A stretch of DNA of 64,000 bases from Mycobacterium sp. WUMAC-067 (GTDB taxonomy: Bacteria; Actinomycetota; Actinomycetes; Mycobacteriales; Mycobacteriaceae): assembly GCF_020217485.1 (NCBI RefSeq), contig NZ_JAEKMI010000002.1, forward strand, positions 62,001 to 126,000, in the 5' to 3' direction. A program made the position numbers and the translations under genes. The first letter of the stretch is position 1; each line of letters begins with the position of its first letter. The notes under the pieces are model-generated. The model made no database searches. It had not been told where the DNA came from and saw only the letters and a list, made by a program, of their open reading frames with translations. Below, piece by piece: positions 27,050 through 36,708 of the stretch.

Positions 27050-27487
27050 TCAGCCGACCTTGTAGGTCGCCAAGGCCTTGGCGACCAGCGTGCCCCCCGA
27101 GTCGACGATCTCGGCCTCGCAATTGACCAGTGATCGGCCGCGGCGCAGCACCCGGCCGATGCCGATCACGTCGGTGGCCCGAGCCGGGGCCATGTAGTCC
27201 AGCGCCATGGACACCGTCACGCCCCGTAGTTCCGGCGGGGCCGGGGCGCCGCACCACGCCGCGGCCATCACGGTGAGGTCGGCGAGGGTGGCGATGGCCC
27301 CACCGTGAACCATGTCGCCGAGCGTCACGTTGGACGGGTCCCAGGGCAGCCGCAGTCGCACGTCGCCCTCCTCGAGCCGGTCGGCGACGATGCCCAACTT
27401 GACGACAAACGGGGACTGGGGGAGGAACTGCGCGATAACGTCGCGACCGCTCGGCGCGGGCGGGCGAGAAGGTCCGGAGGTAGTCAT
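27050..27487 (-). CDS. PaaI-type hotdog-fold thioesterase
   Basis: 145 residues from ATG 27487. The hotdog signature is visible: VTLGDMVHGGAIATLADLTVMAAAW, with the HGG turn before the long helix, then the beta strands ending ALATYKVG. Such proteins hydrolyse acyl-CoA thioesters; the acyl group is unknown. Not in M. tuberculosis between canA and cysD as far as I recall, so probably an accessory gene. Convergent with canA, divergent from cysD. Confidence 0.82.
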   Translation of the reverse strand: MTTSGPSRPPAPSGRDVIAQFLPQSPFVVKLGIVADRLEEGDVRLRLPWDPSNVTLGDMVHGGAIATLADLTVMAAAWCGAPAPPELRGVTVSMALDYMAPARATDVIGIGRVLRRGRSLVNCEAEIVDSGGTLVAKALATYKVG

Positions 27488-27511
27488 TCGTCCATGCTTT
27501 CGCACCCCAGG

Positions 27512-27542
27512 TTGACAGGTCCAGTGCCAGCTGGTCTCATAT
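27512..27542 (+). promoter_or_regulatory. cysD: Candidate cysD promoter
   Basis: TTGACA (27512-27517), a perfect SigA -35, is followed 19 bases later by TCATAT (27537-27542) inside an AT-rich patch. The transcript would start about 50 bases before cysD. Spacing is slightly long, so the -10 is uncertain. Confidence 0.4.
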
Positions 27543-27602
27543 ATCGCTAAGGTGCTAAATATGGTCAATTCTGCCAGGTTTTAGCCGATTGCGAAGGAAG
27601 CG

Positions 27603-28532
27603 ATGACCAGTGATCTGAAGGCGGCCCCCGCCGTCGGACAGTACGAATTGAGCCATCTGCGCTCGCTGGAGGCAGAGGCGATCCACATCATTCGGGAGGT
27701 GGCGGCCGAGTTCGAGCGGCCGGTGCTGCTGTTCTCGGGTGGCAAGGACTCCATCGTCATGCTGCATCTGGCGCTACGGGCGTTCCGTCCCGGCCGGCTG
27801 CCGTTCCCGGTGATGCACGTCGACACCGGGCACAACTTCGACGAGGTGATCGCCACCCGCGACGAGTTGGTCAACGAGCACGGGGTGCGCCTGGTCATCG
27901 CCTCGGTCCAGGAAGACATCGACGCCGGGCGGGTGGTAGAGCCGCGCCAGGGGCGCAACCCGATTCAGACCGTGACCCTGCTTCGCGCCATCCGGGAGAA
28001 CAAGTTCGACGCCGCGTTCGGCGGGGCCCGCCGCGACGAGGAGAAGGCCCGGGCCAAGGAGCGCGTGTTCAGCTTCCGCGACGAGTTCGGTCAGTGGGAT
28101 CCGAAGGCGCAGCGGCCCGAGCTGTGGAACCTCTACAACGGCCGGCACCACAAGGGCGAGCACATCCGGGTCTTCCCGCTGTCCAACTGGACCGAGTTCG
28201 ACATCTGGTCCTACATCGGCGCCGAGAACATCGCGTTGCCGTCGATCTATTACGCGCACCGGCGCAAGGTCTTTCGCCGCGACGGCATGCTGCTCGCGGT
28301 CGACCGGAACATGCAGCCGGCCGCCGACGAGCCGGTGTTCGAGGCGACCGTGCGCTTCCGCACCGTCGGGGATGTCACGTGCACCGGATGCGTGGAATCG
28401 CAAGCCGCCACCGTCGACGAGGTCATCGCCGAGACCGCGGTGTCCCGGCTCACCGAACGCGGGGCGACCAGGGCCGACGACCGGATCTCGGAGGCCGGCA
28501 TGGAAGACCGCAAACGACAGGGATACTTCTGA
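27603..28532 (+). CDS. cysD: Sulfate adenylyltransferase subunit 2
   Basis: 309 residues from ATG 27603 with GAAGGAA upstream. PP-loop ATP pyrophosphatase motif LFSGGKDSIVMLHLA near residue 43; VMHVDTGHNFDEV and AFGGARRDEEKARAKERVFSFRD are typical CysD blocks. With CysN it makes adenosine 5'-phosphosulfate from sulfate and ATP, the first step of sulfate assimilation. Its stop overlaps the cysNC start by one base (TGATG), so the two are co-translated. Confidence 0.95.
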   Translation: MTSDLKAAPAVGQYELSHLRSLEAEAIHIIREVAAEFERPVLLFSGGKDSIVMLHLALRAFRPGRLPFPVMHVDTGHNFDEVIATRDELVNEHGVRLVIASVQEDIDAGRVVEPRQGRNPIQTVTLLRAIRENKFDAAFGGARRDEEKARAKERVFSFRDEFGQWDPKAQRPELWNLYNGRHHKGEHIRVFPLSNWTEFDIWSYIGAENIALPSIYYAHRRKVFRRDGMLLAVDRNMQPAADEPVFEATVRFRTVGDVTCTGCVESQAATVDEVIAETAVSRLTERGATRADDRISEAGMEDRKRQGYF

Positions 28533-30373
28533 TGGCCACCTTGCTGAGGCTCGCAACCGCGGGTTCCGTCGACGACGGCAAGTCCACCCTGATCGGTCGC
28601 CTGCTCTACGACTCCAAGGCCGTCATGGAAGACCAGTGGGCCGCGGTGGAGCAGACGTCCAAGGACCGCGGTCACGACTACACCGACCTGGCGCTGGTGA
28701 CCGACGGCTTGCGGGCCGAACGCGAGCAGGGCATCACGATCGACGTCGCCTACCGCTACTTCGCCACTCCCAAGCGGAAATTCATCATCGCCGACACCCC
28801 CGGTCACATCCAGTACACCCGCAACATGGTCACCGGGGCGTCGACCGCCCAATTGGTGATCGTGCTCGTCGACGCGCGACACGGCCTGTTGGAGCAGTCG
28901 CGCCGGCACGCCTTCCTGGCGTCCCTGCTGGGCATCCAGCACATCGTGCTCGCCGTTAACAAGATGGACCTGATCGGTTGGGACAGAGAGAAATTCGAAG
29001 CCATCCGCGACGAGTTCCACGCGTTCGCCGCTCGGTTGGACGTGCACGACGTCGCCACCATCCCGATTTCCGCGCTGCACGGCGACAACGTCGTGACCAA
29101 GTCGGACCAGACGCCGTGGTACGACGGGCCGGCATTGTTGTCGCACCTCGAAGAGGTGTACATCGCCGGTGACCGCAACATGGTCGACGTTCGGTTCCCG
29201 GTGCAGTACGTCATCCGGCCGCACACCCGCGAACATCAAGACCACCGCAGCTACGCCGGCACCGTCGCCAGCGGCGTCATGCGTGCCGGGGATGAGGTCG
29301 TGGTGCTGCCCGTCGGCAAACACACCCGCATCACCGCGATCGAGGGGCCGAATGGTCCGGTCGAAGAAGCGTTCCCGCCGATGGCCGTATCGGTGTCCCT
29401 CGCCGACGAGATCGACATCTCGCGGGGAGATCTGATCGCGCGCACCCACAACCAGCCCAGGGTCGCGCAGGAGTTCGACGCGACGGTGTGCTGGATGGCC
29501 GACAACGCGACGCTCGAGCCCGGCCGCGATTACGTCATCAAGCACACCACCCGCACCACGCACGCCAAGGTGACCGCGCTCGATTACCGGCTCGACGTCA
29601 ACACCCTGCACCGTGACAAAACCGCGACGGCGCTGAAGCTCAACGAGCTTGGCCGTATTTCGCTGCGCACCCAGGTTCCGCTGTTGCTGGACGAGTACAC
29701 CCGCAACCCGAGCACCGGCTCGTTCATCCTCATCGACCCGCACACCAACGGCACCGTGGCGGCCGGCATGGTGTTGCGCGACGTGTCGGCGCAGGCGGCG
29801 AGCCCAAACACCGTGCGGCACAAGCCCTCGGCCACCGCCGAGGCCCGGCCCCGCGGTAAGACGGTGTGGTTCACCGGCCTGTCGGGTTCCGGCAAGTCGT
29901 CGGTGGCGATGCTGGTCGAGCAGAAGCTGCTCGAAAGCGGTTCTCTGGCTTACGTTCTCGACGGTGACAATCTGCGGCACGGTTTGAACGCCGACCTGGG
30001 CTTTTCCATGGCCGACCGCGCCGAGAACCTGCGGCGGCTCGCGCATGTGGCGGCGCTGCTCGCCGACTGCGGCAACGTGGTGCTGGTGCCGGCGATCAGC
30101 CCGCTGGCCGAGCAACGCGAACTGGCGCGCAAAGTGCACGCCGACGCCGGATTCGACTTCATCGAGGTGTTCTGTGACACCCCGATCGACGAATGCGAAA
30201 AGCGTGATCCGAAGGGCCTGTATGCGAAGGCGCGCGCCGGTGAGATCACGCAGTTCACCGGAATCGACAGCCCGTATCAGCCGCCGGTGAATCCCGATCT
30301 GCGGCTCACCCCGGACGGCACTGTCGAGGAGCAGGCGCAGCGGGTCCTCGACCTGCTGGAATCACGCGGCTAG
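28532..30373 (+). CDS. cysNC: Bifunctional sulfate adenylyltransferase subunit 1 / APS kinase
   Basis: 613 residues (614 recalled in M. tuberculosis). Residues 1-430 are an EF-Tu-like GTPase: [29 protein letters not shown] and NKMDL. Residues about 440-613 are APS kinase: [26 protein letters not shown] and [28 protein letters not shown]. The fused enzyme converts sulfate to APS (with CysD, driven by GTP hydrolysis) and then to PAPS, feeding sulfolipids and reductive cysteine synthesis. Confidence 0.95.
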   Translation: MATLLRLATAGSVDDGKSTLIGRLLYDSKAVMEDQWAAVEQTSKDRGHDYTDLALVTDGLRAEREQGITIDVAYRYFATPKRKFIIADTPGHIQYTRNMVTGASTAQLVIVLVDARHGLLEQSRRHAFLASLLGIQHIVLAVNKMDLIGWDREKFEAIRDEFHAFAARLDVHDVATIPISALHGDNVVTKSDQTPWYDGPALLSHLEEVYIAGDRNMVDVRFPVQYVIRPHTREHQDHRSYAGTVASGVMRAGDEVVVLPVGKHTRITAIEGPNGPVEEAFPPMAVSVSLADEIDISRGDLIARTHNQPRVAQEFDATVCWMADNATLEPGRDYVIKHTTRTTHAKVTALDYRLDVNTLHRDKTATALKLNELGRISLRTQVPLLLDEYTRNPSTGSFILIDPHTNGTVAAGMVLRDVSAQAASPNTVRHKPSATAEARPRGKTVWFTGLSGSGKSSVAMLVEQKLLESGSLAYVLDGDNLRHGLNADLGFSMADRAENLRRLAHVAALLADCGNVVLVPAISPLAEQRELARKVHADAGFDFIEVFCDTPIDECEKRDPKGLYAKARAGEITQFTGIDSPYQPPVNPDLRLTPDGTVEEQAQRVLDLLESRG

Positions 30374-30431
30374 CCTGCCGGTGCAGCCTGGCTGCACCGA
30401 AATGCACGCTCTGGATGGCACAATCCTGAGA

Positions 30432-30917
30432 GTGCGCATGTCAGCGAAGGCGGAGTACGCCGTGCGGGCGATGATCCAGCTCGCCACGGTGTCCGACGGG
30501 ACGCTGGTGAAGACCGACGACTTGGCCCAGGCTCAGGGCATTCCGCCGCAATTTCTCGTCGACATCCTGACCAACCTGCGCACCGACCGGCTCGTGCGCA
30601 GCCATCGCGGCCGCGAGGGGGGCTACGAATTGGCCCGCTCTGGCAGCGACATCAGCATCGCCGACGTGCTGCGCTGCATCGACGGGCCCCTGGCCAGCGT
30701 CCGCGACATCGGCCTCGGCGACCTGCCGTATTCGGGACCGACGGCCGCGCTCACCGACGTCTGGCGGGCGCTGCGCGCCAGCATGCGATCCGTGCTGGAA
30801 CAGACGACCCTGGCCGACGTCGCTACCGGTGGCCTGCCCAAGCATGTCGCGCAACTGGCCGATGACTATCGGAAACAGGAGAGCCAGCGGCACGGCTCGG
30901 CGCACGCCGGCGAGTAG
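30432..30917 (+). CDS. Rrf2-family transcriptional regulator (Rv1287-like)
   Basis: 161 residues from GTG 30432 (ATG 30438 is the alternative), matching the recalled length of Rv1287. N-terminal winged helix [16 protein letters not shown], recognition part [33 protein letters not shown], then a dimerisation helix. The three Cys that bind Fe-S in IscR/NsrR are missing; only one Cys (LRCIDGP) remains, as in CymR-type members. Placed 58 bases after cysNC in the same direction, so a role in sulfur control is a reasonable inference. Confidence 0.85.
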   Translation: MRMSAKAEYAVRAMIQLATVSDGTLVKTDDLAQAQGIPPQFLVDILTNLRTDRLVRSHRGREGGYELARSGSDISIADVLRCIDGPLASVRDIGLGDLPYSGPTAALTDVWRALRASMRSVLEQTTLADVATGGLPKHVAQLADDYRKQESQRHGSAHAGE

Positions 30918-30934
30918 GCAACGCGCCCTACGGC

Positions 30935-31324
30935 TCAGCCGCCCGACCCGTAGGGGCGGGTGAGGATCTCCATGGCATGACCGGACGGGTCGAGAAAATA
31001 CACCCCGCGCCCGCCGTCGTTGTGGTTGATCTCGCCGGGAAGCTGGGCGCCCGGATCGGCCCAGTGCTGCAGGCCGCGCGACCGGATCTTGTCGTAGATG
31101 GCGTCGAACTCCTGCTCGGACACCAGGAACGCGTAGTGCTGACGCGGGATGTCCGCGCCGTCGGGAGCGTCCGCGTAGTCGAGGTTGGCGCCATGTTCGA
31201 GTTCGACAACCATGAAGTGGCCGAACGGCTTTGGGCTGGGCAGCCCGAACAGCTCGGTGAGAAACTCGGCGGATTCTCGTTTGTCGCGCGACGCGACGAT
31301 GGTGTGGTTGAAACTGATGCTCAT
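30935..31324 (-). CDS. VOC (glyoxalase/bleomycin resistance) family protein
   Basis: 129 residues from ATG 31324. One vicinal-oxygen-chelate domain: FNHTIVASRDKRESAEFLTELFGL at the start, QHYAFLVSEQEF in the middle, GGRGVYFLDPSGHAMEILTRPY at the end, with His and Glu in the usual metal positions. Possible roles are dioxygenase, glyoxalase or resistance protein; the sequence does not decide. Convergent with the Rrf2 gene, 17 bases apart; a second VOC gene follows upstream in the same direction. Confidence 0.82.
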   Translation of the reverse strand: MSISFNHTIVASRDKRESAEFLTELFGLPSPKPFGHFMVVELEHGANLDYADAPDGADIPRQHYAFLVSEQEFDAIYDKIRSRGLQHWADPGAQLPGEINHNDGGRGVYFLDPSGHAMEILTRPYGSGG

Positions 31325-31381
31325 AGTTCTGTCCAGTCAACCACCGGTCGCCCTGCGCGACAACGCTGAAAGAGCGTTGCG

Positions 31382-31804
31382 CTACTTCGGCGCGGTCAGC
31401 TCCAGGGCGATGTTGTCGGGGTCGCGGAACTCCAGGATGTATGACGGCCCGATGTCCTTGACCGGCTCGTGGGCCACCCCAAGATCATCGAGATGCGCTG
31501 CCGCCGAATCCAATTCGGCCCTACTGGTCAGCCGGAACGCGATGTGGTCCAGCCCGACGCGATCCTCGTCGAAGCGGTCCGCGGCGACGGGCCGCAGCCC
31601 GAGCAGCGTCCCGCCCAAGTCGTAGATGACACCGCCGAACAGGAAGCTCAACTGATTGCGGGTGGATTCGTCGGCGTTGTCGGGGACCTCGAGCAACACC
31701 GGCCAGCCGAACACGCTCTCGTAGAACTGCCGGGATCGCTCGATATCGGTCACGGTCAGCCGGACATGCGCGATGGAAGTGCTGGTGAAGTCCACTCGCT
31801 CCAT
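31382..31804 (-). CDS. VOC family protein
   Basis: 140 residues from ATG 31804 (MERVDFTST); a longer frame starts 10 codons earlier. VOC fold: IAHVRLTVTDIERSRQFYESVFGWPVL, then VGLDHIAFRL and YILEFRDPDNIALELTAP, with His, His and Glu in metal-ligand positions. Probably a glyoxalase- or dioxygenase-like enzyme. It may be co-transcribed with the VOC gene downstream (57-base gap) and is divergent from the LLM oxidoreductase gene by 45 bases. Confidence 0.82.
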   Translation of the reverse strand: MERVDFTSTSIAHVRLTVTDIERSRQFYESVFGWPVLLEVPDNADESTRNQLSFLFGGVIYDLGGTLLGLRPVAADRFDEDRVGLDHIAFRLTSRAELDSAAAHLDDLGVAHEPVKDIGPSYILEFRDPDNIALELTAPK

Positions 31805-31849
31805 GGTTCCACTGATGGGCCGCATGTTAAACATGCCAGAATCGCCGTC

Positions 31850-32740
31850 GTGCAGATAGCGATGACCATGCCCGTGATGGAACCGGACCTGGATGCGACG
31901 GTGCTCGAGACCTGGGCGCGCACCATTGACGACGGACCGTTCTCGTCACTGTGCTGGGGCGAGCGCATCGCATTCGACAACCCGGACAACCTGACGCTGC
32001 TGGGCGCGCTGGCCGCCTGGACCAGCCGGGTGCGGCTGCTGACGACCGTGATCGTGCCGCAACTGCACGACCCGGTCATGCTCGCCAAGGGTCTGGCGAC
32101 CGGCGACATGCTCAGCGGCGGCCGGCTGACCGTGGGCGTCGGGGTCGGCGGCCGGCACGAGGACTACCACGCCGTCAGCGCCGACCCGGCCACGCAGACG
32201 ATGCGCGGGATGGCCGAACGGGTGGCCGTGATGAAGCGCGTCTGGGCGGGGGAGAAGATCACCGACTCGGTGCTGCCCGTCGGGCCGGCGCCGGTGCAGC
32301 CCGGCGGTCCGCCGCTGTTCGTGGGCAGCATCGGTCCGAAAACCATCCGCAGCGCGGCGGCGTGGGCCGACGGGCTGGCCGGCACCACCCTGGACCTCGA
32401 CGTCGCCAAGCAGAACGAGCTGTTCGACGTGACGCGAGACGCCTGGGCGCAGGCCGGCAAGCCCAAGCCTCACCTGATCACCTCGTTTTGGTTCGCATTC
32501 GGCTCGCCCGAGGAGTCCCGCGCCCAGATACACCGCCATCTGCGCCGCTACATGAATTGGATACCGGCCGAATACGTCGACGCCATGGCGCCGATGACCG
32601 GTTGGGCCGGCAGCGAAGACGAGCTGCTGGACGTGCTGCGTCAGTTCGAGGAGATCGGCACCGACGAGGTTCAGCTCATCCCGACGAGCTCGGATGTCGA
32701 TCAGTTGCGCCGCGCCGCGGAGGTCGCCGGGCGGCTGTAG
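31850..32740 (+). CDS. LLM-class (luciferase-like) F420 or FMN-dependent oxidoreductase
   Basis: 296 residues from GTG 31850; ATG 31862 (MTMPVMEPD) is an alternative. Luciferase-like TIM barrel: WGERIAF, LTLLGALAAWTSRVRLLTTVIVPQLHDPVMLAKGLATGDMLSGGRLTVGVGVGGRHEDY and PLFVGSIGPKTIRSAAAWADGLAG. In mycobacteria many of these use coenzyme F420, though FMN is also possible. The substrate is unknown. Only 45 bases separate it from the divergent VOC gene. Confidence 0.83.
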   Translation: MQIAMTMPVMEPDLDATVLETWARTIDDGPFSSLCWGERIAFDNPDNLTLLGALAAWTSRVRLLTTVIVPQLHDPVMLAKGLATGDMLSGGRLTVGVGVGGRHEDYHAVSADPATQTMRGMAERVAVMKRVWAGEKITDSVLPVGPAPVQPGGPPLFVGSIGPKTIRSAAAWADGLAGTTLDLDVAKQNELFDVTRDAWAQAGKPKPHLITSFWFAFGSPEESRAQIHRHLRRYMNWIPAEYVDAMAPMTGWAGSEDELLDVLRQFEEIGTDEVQLIPTSSDVDQLRRAAEVAGRL

Positions 32741-32795
32741 CTCGTCCGGCGCAGGGTGAATTGCCGCATCGGCGCCGCGGCGTTTTCATTAGCGA

Positions 32796-33668
32796 ATGAC
32801 GCAGCAGGAGTTGCCCGCCCCGCTGGCCGAAATGACCGGGCTGATGGCGCAGTGCGCGAACAACGGCGATTTCGCCGGCGCCGCGGTGCAGGCCAACGAG
32901 CTGGTGACCCTGTGCCGAGCAACGCTAGGGGAGCGCGATCCCAACGTCCTCGACCTCAAGGTGACGCTGGCCACCGTGCAGCTGCGGGCTGGCGAGGACG
33001 CCGCCGTCTACGCCGACCTGGAAGAGTTGATACCCGATCTCGTCGAGGTGCTCGGTCGCGATCACCTGAGCACCTTGACCGCTCGTCACCTGCTGGCGGG
33101 TCGCCAACAGTCCCCGCTGTCCTCGCTGTCCGAATGGTCACAGCTCGTCGCCGACGAACAGCGCATTCTGGGGGCCGATCACGAGAGCACGCTGATGGCC
33201 CGCGAGAGGGTCGCTGAGAAGCGTTGGGAGAACGGTGATTTCGCCGGAGCTATGACCGAGGGGCAACACGTGCTCGCGGCACGGCGACGGGTGCTCGGCG
33301 ACGATCACGCCGACACCCTCGGGACGCGGTTGATGCTGGCGATCTGGCGGGGCCGGGCGGGTGACATCCCGGCGGCGGTCACCGAACTCGAGTGGTTGAT
33401 CGGCGAACTGCGCGACAAGCTGGGAGGCGACCACGTTCACCTGCTCATGGCGCGGCACATGTTCACGCTCTGGGCCCCGGACCGGGCCGGCGTGACGGAC
33501 GGGGTCGCTGCATGGGAGGCGCTGGTCGAGGAAGAGGCGCGCGTGCTCGGTGACGAGCATCCGGTGACGGTCGCGGCCCGCCACGAATTGGCCGGCTGGT
33601 GTGCCCGGCACGGCGGCCGCGCGGACAAACCCGACACCCACGGGTCGGTGGACTGGTCTGCGTCCTGA
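32796..33668 (+). CDS. Tetratricopeptide repeat protein (kinesin light chain-type repeats)
   Basis: 290 residues, no signal peptide. At least four degenerate about 42-residue units marked by LGRDHLSTLTARHLLA, LGADHESTLMARERVA, LGDDHADTLGTRLMLA and LGDEHPVTVAARHELA, the TPR_10/12 pattern. These form a superhelix for protein binding. No catalytic domain is fused, so it is probably an adaptor or regulator. Convergent with the potassium channel gene, 16 bases away. Confidence 0.8.
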   Translation: MTQQELPAPLAEMTGLMAQCANNGDFAGAAVQANELVTLCRATLGERDPNVLDLKVTLATVQLRAGEDAAVYADLEELIPDLVEVLGRDHLSTLTARHLLAGRQQSPLSSLSEWSQLVADEQRILGADHESTLMARERVAEKRWENGDFAGAMTEGQHVLAARRRVLGDDHADTLGTRLMLAIWRGRAGDIPAAVTELEWLIGELRDKLGGDHVHLLMARHMFTLWAPDRAGVTDGVAAWEALVEEEARVLGDEHPVTVAARHELAGWCARHGGRADKPDTHGSVDWSAS

Positions 33669-33684
33669 CCTCGACGAGCTGCTG

Positions 33685-35412
33685 TCAGGTCGCCGCTTTG
33701 TCCGCCGGGCGTTCGTCGTCGACGGAAGGCTCCTGGGGCGGCTGCCCCTTGCGGAGCGTCTCGAGCAGCTCGCGGTACGGCCCAACCAGGTAGACGGTGT
33801 CGCCGCCGCGAAGCCAGGCGTCGCGGCGCGGGTGCAGCTCGACCGGGGTATCGCGACGGGTGATCGCGATGACCCGGGTCTGGGTGGACATTTCGAACAT
33901 CCGCAGCCCATCGAGTTCGCTGCCGGCCGCTACGTGCATGGCGCCGACCATGAAGGAACGCTGCCCGACCGAGAACGTGCCCAGCACCTGCAGGCCCATC
34001 GCGGCGCCGATGAACCAGGGAGCGGCCAGGTCGACCGTCGACCGGACGTTCTCGAACCCGAACCGTTTGGCCACCGCGTCGCCGAGGGTGCGGTCGTAGA
34101 TGCGCAGGACGATCGGCACGTCGGGCCGGTTGACCTCGGGCATCACCCGGGGGCCCAGCATCTCGCGCAGCACGATGCCGATCTCGATGTTGACCATGTC
34201 GTCCTGGGTCAGCACGGCGACGGCCCGCGCGCGATCGACGCGGGCCGACTCCAGCGTCTGGCGCAGCGTCGCGTCCCCGAAGATCACCGGCACGTCGAGT
34301 TCGGCCGCGGTCGACAAAAACCGGTTGTTCTCGTCGCGTTCGATCACCGCGACGTCGTATCCGGCCGCGGTCAGATCGCCGACGACGCGGCTGCCGAAAG
34401 ACCCCAGCCCCACCACGATGATGTGGTCGCGCAGGTGGCGCGCGCGCCGCACTCCGGCCGATTGCAGGACGCGGCGCGACAGCAGCAAGTCCGCCACGAA
34501 GGCGACGAGCAGCGCGGTGGTGGTCACGCCGGCGAACATCAAGGCGACGGCGAAGATCCGTAGCCACGCGGATTGTTGGGCGAAGGTGAATTCGCCGTAT
34601 CCCACCGTGGTGATGGTCTCCGCGGTGAAATACATTGCGTCCAACCAGGACAGCCGCGGCTTCGTGTAGGAGAAGTGCACGATGATCGTCGATGCGAGCA
34701 GCAGGCCGAGCGCGAGCAGCATTGCGGGGAAGAGCATGGGGTTCACGTCGTCGCGCATGGCGCGCGCGGCGTCCGAGGCCCGCCGCACCCACGATCGGCG
34801 AGAGCGCGTCCCTGCCGGTTGGGGCGTTTTGATGCCGCGCGCGGCCAGCTCGTCGGCGCTGCCGATCATGGCGGTCCAATCACCGGCGCGCACTCGATGG
34901 TCGCGGCCCGGACAGGGCACCACCTCGTCCGGGGTGGCGGCGTCTTTGCCGTGGATCACGGCCACCGGTGCCAGGTCGCCGTAGATCTCTCGAAGGGTCG
35001 CGTCGCGTGGCGCCTCGGCCCCCGACACGACGAAGTTGATGCCGGCCGCCTCGACCGGGTGGGTGTTGCTCGCCAAGCAGGCCTCGACGACCGACGGCGC
35101 CGCCAGGTCGGCGACGTCGAGAATGGCGCCGGGACCGTTGTCGGCGGCCACCGCTCCGCGCAGCACGTCGTTGCCCAACCGGGCGACCACACGCAGATCC
35201 GGATTCGTTTTCCTTGCCAACAAAGCGTTTTCGAGATTCTTCGCGTCGTCATGCCCGGCGCAGACGATGGCGCTCGCTCGGGCCAGGTCGGCGCCGGCGA
35301 GCTCCTCGCTGGGCAGTTTGACGATGGCGGCGCCCGCGCGGTTCAGTTCCGTGGCGATCGTGGTCGCGAGCACGTCGTCGCCGCTGACGATGATGTGACT
35401 GCGCGCGCTCAT
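33685..35412 (-). CDS. Two-helix potassium channel with TrkA-N/RCK domains on both sides
   Basis: 575 residues from ATG 35412. Residues 1-150 form a TrkA-N-like Rossmann domain without a clear GxGxxG. Two membrane helices near 230-255 and 285-310 flank the pore loop TVGYGEF (about 275), the K+ selectivity filter. Residues 325-570 hold a canonical RCK domain, VVGLGSFGSRVVGDL, with VIERDENN as the NAD-binding acidic end, plus a TrkA-C domain ending RGGDTVYLVGPY. Likely a ligand-gated K+ channel at the plasma membrane. The 260 bases before it (35413-35672) show no gene. Confidence 0.87.
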   Translation of the reverse strand: MSARSHIIVSGDDVLATTIATELNRAGAAIVKLPSEELAGADLARASAIVCAGHDDAKNLENALLARKTNPDLRVVARLGNDVLRGAVAADNGPGAILDVADLAAPSVVEACLASNTHPVEAAGINFVVSGAEAPRDATLREIYGDLAPVAVIHGKDAATPDEVVPCPGRDHRVRAGDWTAMIGSADELAARGIKTPQPAGTRSRRSWVRRASDAARAMRDDVNPMLFPAMLLALGLLLASTIIVHFSYTKPRLSWLDAMYFTAETITTVGYGEFTFAQQSAWLRIFAVALMFAGVTTTALLVAFVADLLLSRRVLQSAGVRRARHLRDHIIVVGLGSFGSRVVGDLTAAGYDVAVIERDENNRFLSTAAELDVPVIFGDATLRQTLESARVDRARAVAVLTQDDMVNIEIGIVLREMLGPRVMPEVNRPDVPIVLRIYDRTLGDAVAKRFGFENVRSTVDLAAPWFIGAAMGLQVLGTFSVGQRSFMVGAMHVAAGSELDGLRMFEMSTQTRVIAITRRDTPVELHPRRDAWLRGGDTVYLVGPYRELLETLRKGQPPQEPSVDDERPADKAAT

Positions 35413-35672
35413 GGACGTTTCGCCGCGACGGTGACGGCACAGTCGCGGTCGTTTTGGCGTGGTGAGTCGTCACGCATAAACCCCACCTCTGATGACTTGG
35501 CGCTCACTTGTTGCTACGACTATCGGGCACCGTGTCGATTGACGCCAGTGCGACATGTGCTCGAGCGCGAATTGAATTGGGTGGCCGCCACGCCACGGCG
35601 GCGGCCACGGGCACGCGCGATCACCGCCCGCTTCCGAGTTGAGCCGTCCGCCAACGGAATTGGCCAGGTTAG

Positions 35673-36044
35673 TTACAAAACCTGAACGTCCGCAGGTGAC
35701 CAAAACGCCCGCATCGACGTGATCTTGGCGTCCGCGTCGAAGGACATCGTCGAGATGGGCGAGATCCGGGTGCGGCTGTCACCGGCGTCCAGCGTGAGGT
35801 GCCAGAGGAAGGCGGCTTCGCTGCCAGAGACCCGCAATTCGGCGAGTTCGGTGTCTTTCTTGGCGTCTTGGAAACCGGCATAGAAGCCGCGGATGGCGTC
35901 GTGCCCGCGGCGAATGTCGGCTCCGATCGGATCCTCGATGGTGGCGTCGGCAGCGTACAGGGTCACGATGTCGTCGGCGGTGCCCGTGGCGACCAGCGCC
36001 AGGTAGCGATTGACGGTCTCGGTGATGGCTTCTGGGGACGGCAT
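35673..36044 (-). CDS. SnoaL-like / ketosteroid isomerase-like protein
   Basis: 123 residues from ATG 36044. NTF2-fold protein resembling bacterial delta-5-3-ketosteroid isomerases: the N-terminal helix MPSPEAITETVNRYLALVATG, then LYAADATIEDPIG holding the Tyr and the Asp that would be the general base, and a short beta-rich C-terminus ending ADVQVL. A double-bond shift on steroid-like substrates is likely, though other NTF2 enzymes look alike. Divergent from the NUDIX gene by 57 bases. Confidence 0.8.
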   Translation of the reverse strand: MPSPEAITETVNRYLALVATGTADDIVTLYAADATIEDPIGADIRRGHDAIRGFYAGFQDAKKDTELAELRVSGSEAAFLWHLTLDAGDSRTRISPISTMSFDADAKITSMRAFWSPADVQVL

Positions 36045-36101
36045 GGATTCGGACGCTACTCCCTCGCGCTTCAGGTGCGGTATGGCGGCGATACTGGCGG
36101 C

Positions 36102-36632
36102 GTGACTTTTATCGAATGCCTCGCGAGCCGCGAGGTCTACCGGAATCCGTGGATGGTGCTGCGCGAGGATGACATCCGCCGCCCGGACGGCAGCACGGGC
36201 CTCTACGGGGTCGTCGACAAGCCGGCGTACGCGCTTGTGATGCCCTATGACGGGCACCGCTTCCGGTTGGTCGAGCAGTTTCGCTACCCCATCGGGGAGC
36301 GTCGTTGGGAGTTTCCGCAAGGCACCGCTCCAGGCCTGGCCGACGCCGCACCGGCCGAGTTGGCCGAGCGTGAGCTGCGCGAGGAAACCGGATTGCGCGC
36401 AACGACGTTCGAGGTGCTCGGCGAGCTCGACGTGGCTCCGGGGATGACCAGTCAGCGCGGCCGGGTGTTTCTGGCCACGGGGATCATCGAGGGCGAAGCC
36501 GACCGCGAACACGAGGAGCAGGACATGCGCAGCGCGTGGTTCGCGCGCGACGAGGTCGAGCGGATGATTCGCGGGGGAGTCATCGCTGACTCGCAGTCGA
36601 TCGCCGCCTACGGCCTGTTTCTCTTGCGCTGA
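36102..36632 (+). CDS. NUDIX hydrolase (ADP-ribose pyrophosphatase-like)
   Basis: 176 residues from GTG 36102. The NUDIX box end is clear, AELAERELREETGL, with the metal-binding REUxEExGU intact; the first conserved Gly and Glu of the box are shifted or missing because of the GTAPGLADAAP insertion. VEQFRYPIGERRWEFPQG is typical of the ADP-ribose/NDP-sugar pyrophosphatase branch. Hydrolyses a nucleoside diphosphate linked to another moiety; exact substrate unknown. Confidence 0.83.
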   Translation: MTFIECLASREVYRNPWMVLREDDIRRPDGSTGLYGVVDKPAYALVMPYDGHRFRLVEQFRYPIGERRWEFPQGTAPGLADAAPAELAERELREETGLRATTFEVLGELDVAPGMTSQRGRVFLATGIIEGEADREHEEQDMRSAWFARDEVERMIRGGVIADSQSIAAYGLFLLR

Positions 36633-36708
36633 GGACCGACGTCGCGCAACACCGTGATCGTGTCCTCGCCGAGATCGCACTGCGTCATCGGACACCCACC
36701 ATTGACCA

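Noticed and set aside
28250-30139. Minus-strand frame of 629 codons opposite cysNC
   Set aside because: No domain and fully overlaps a highly conserved enzyme.
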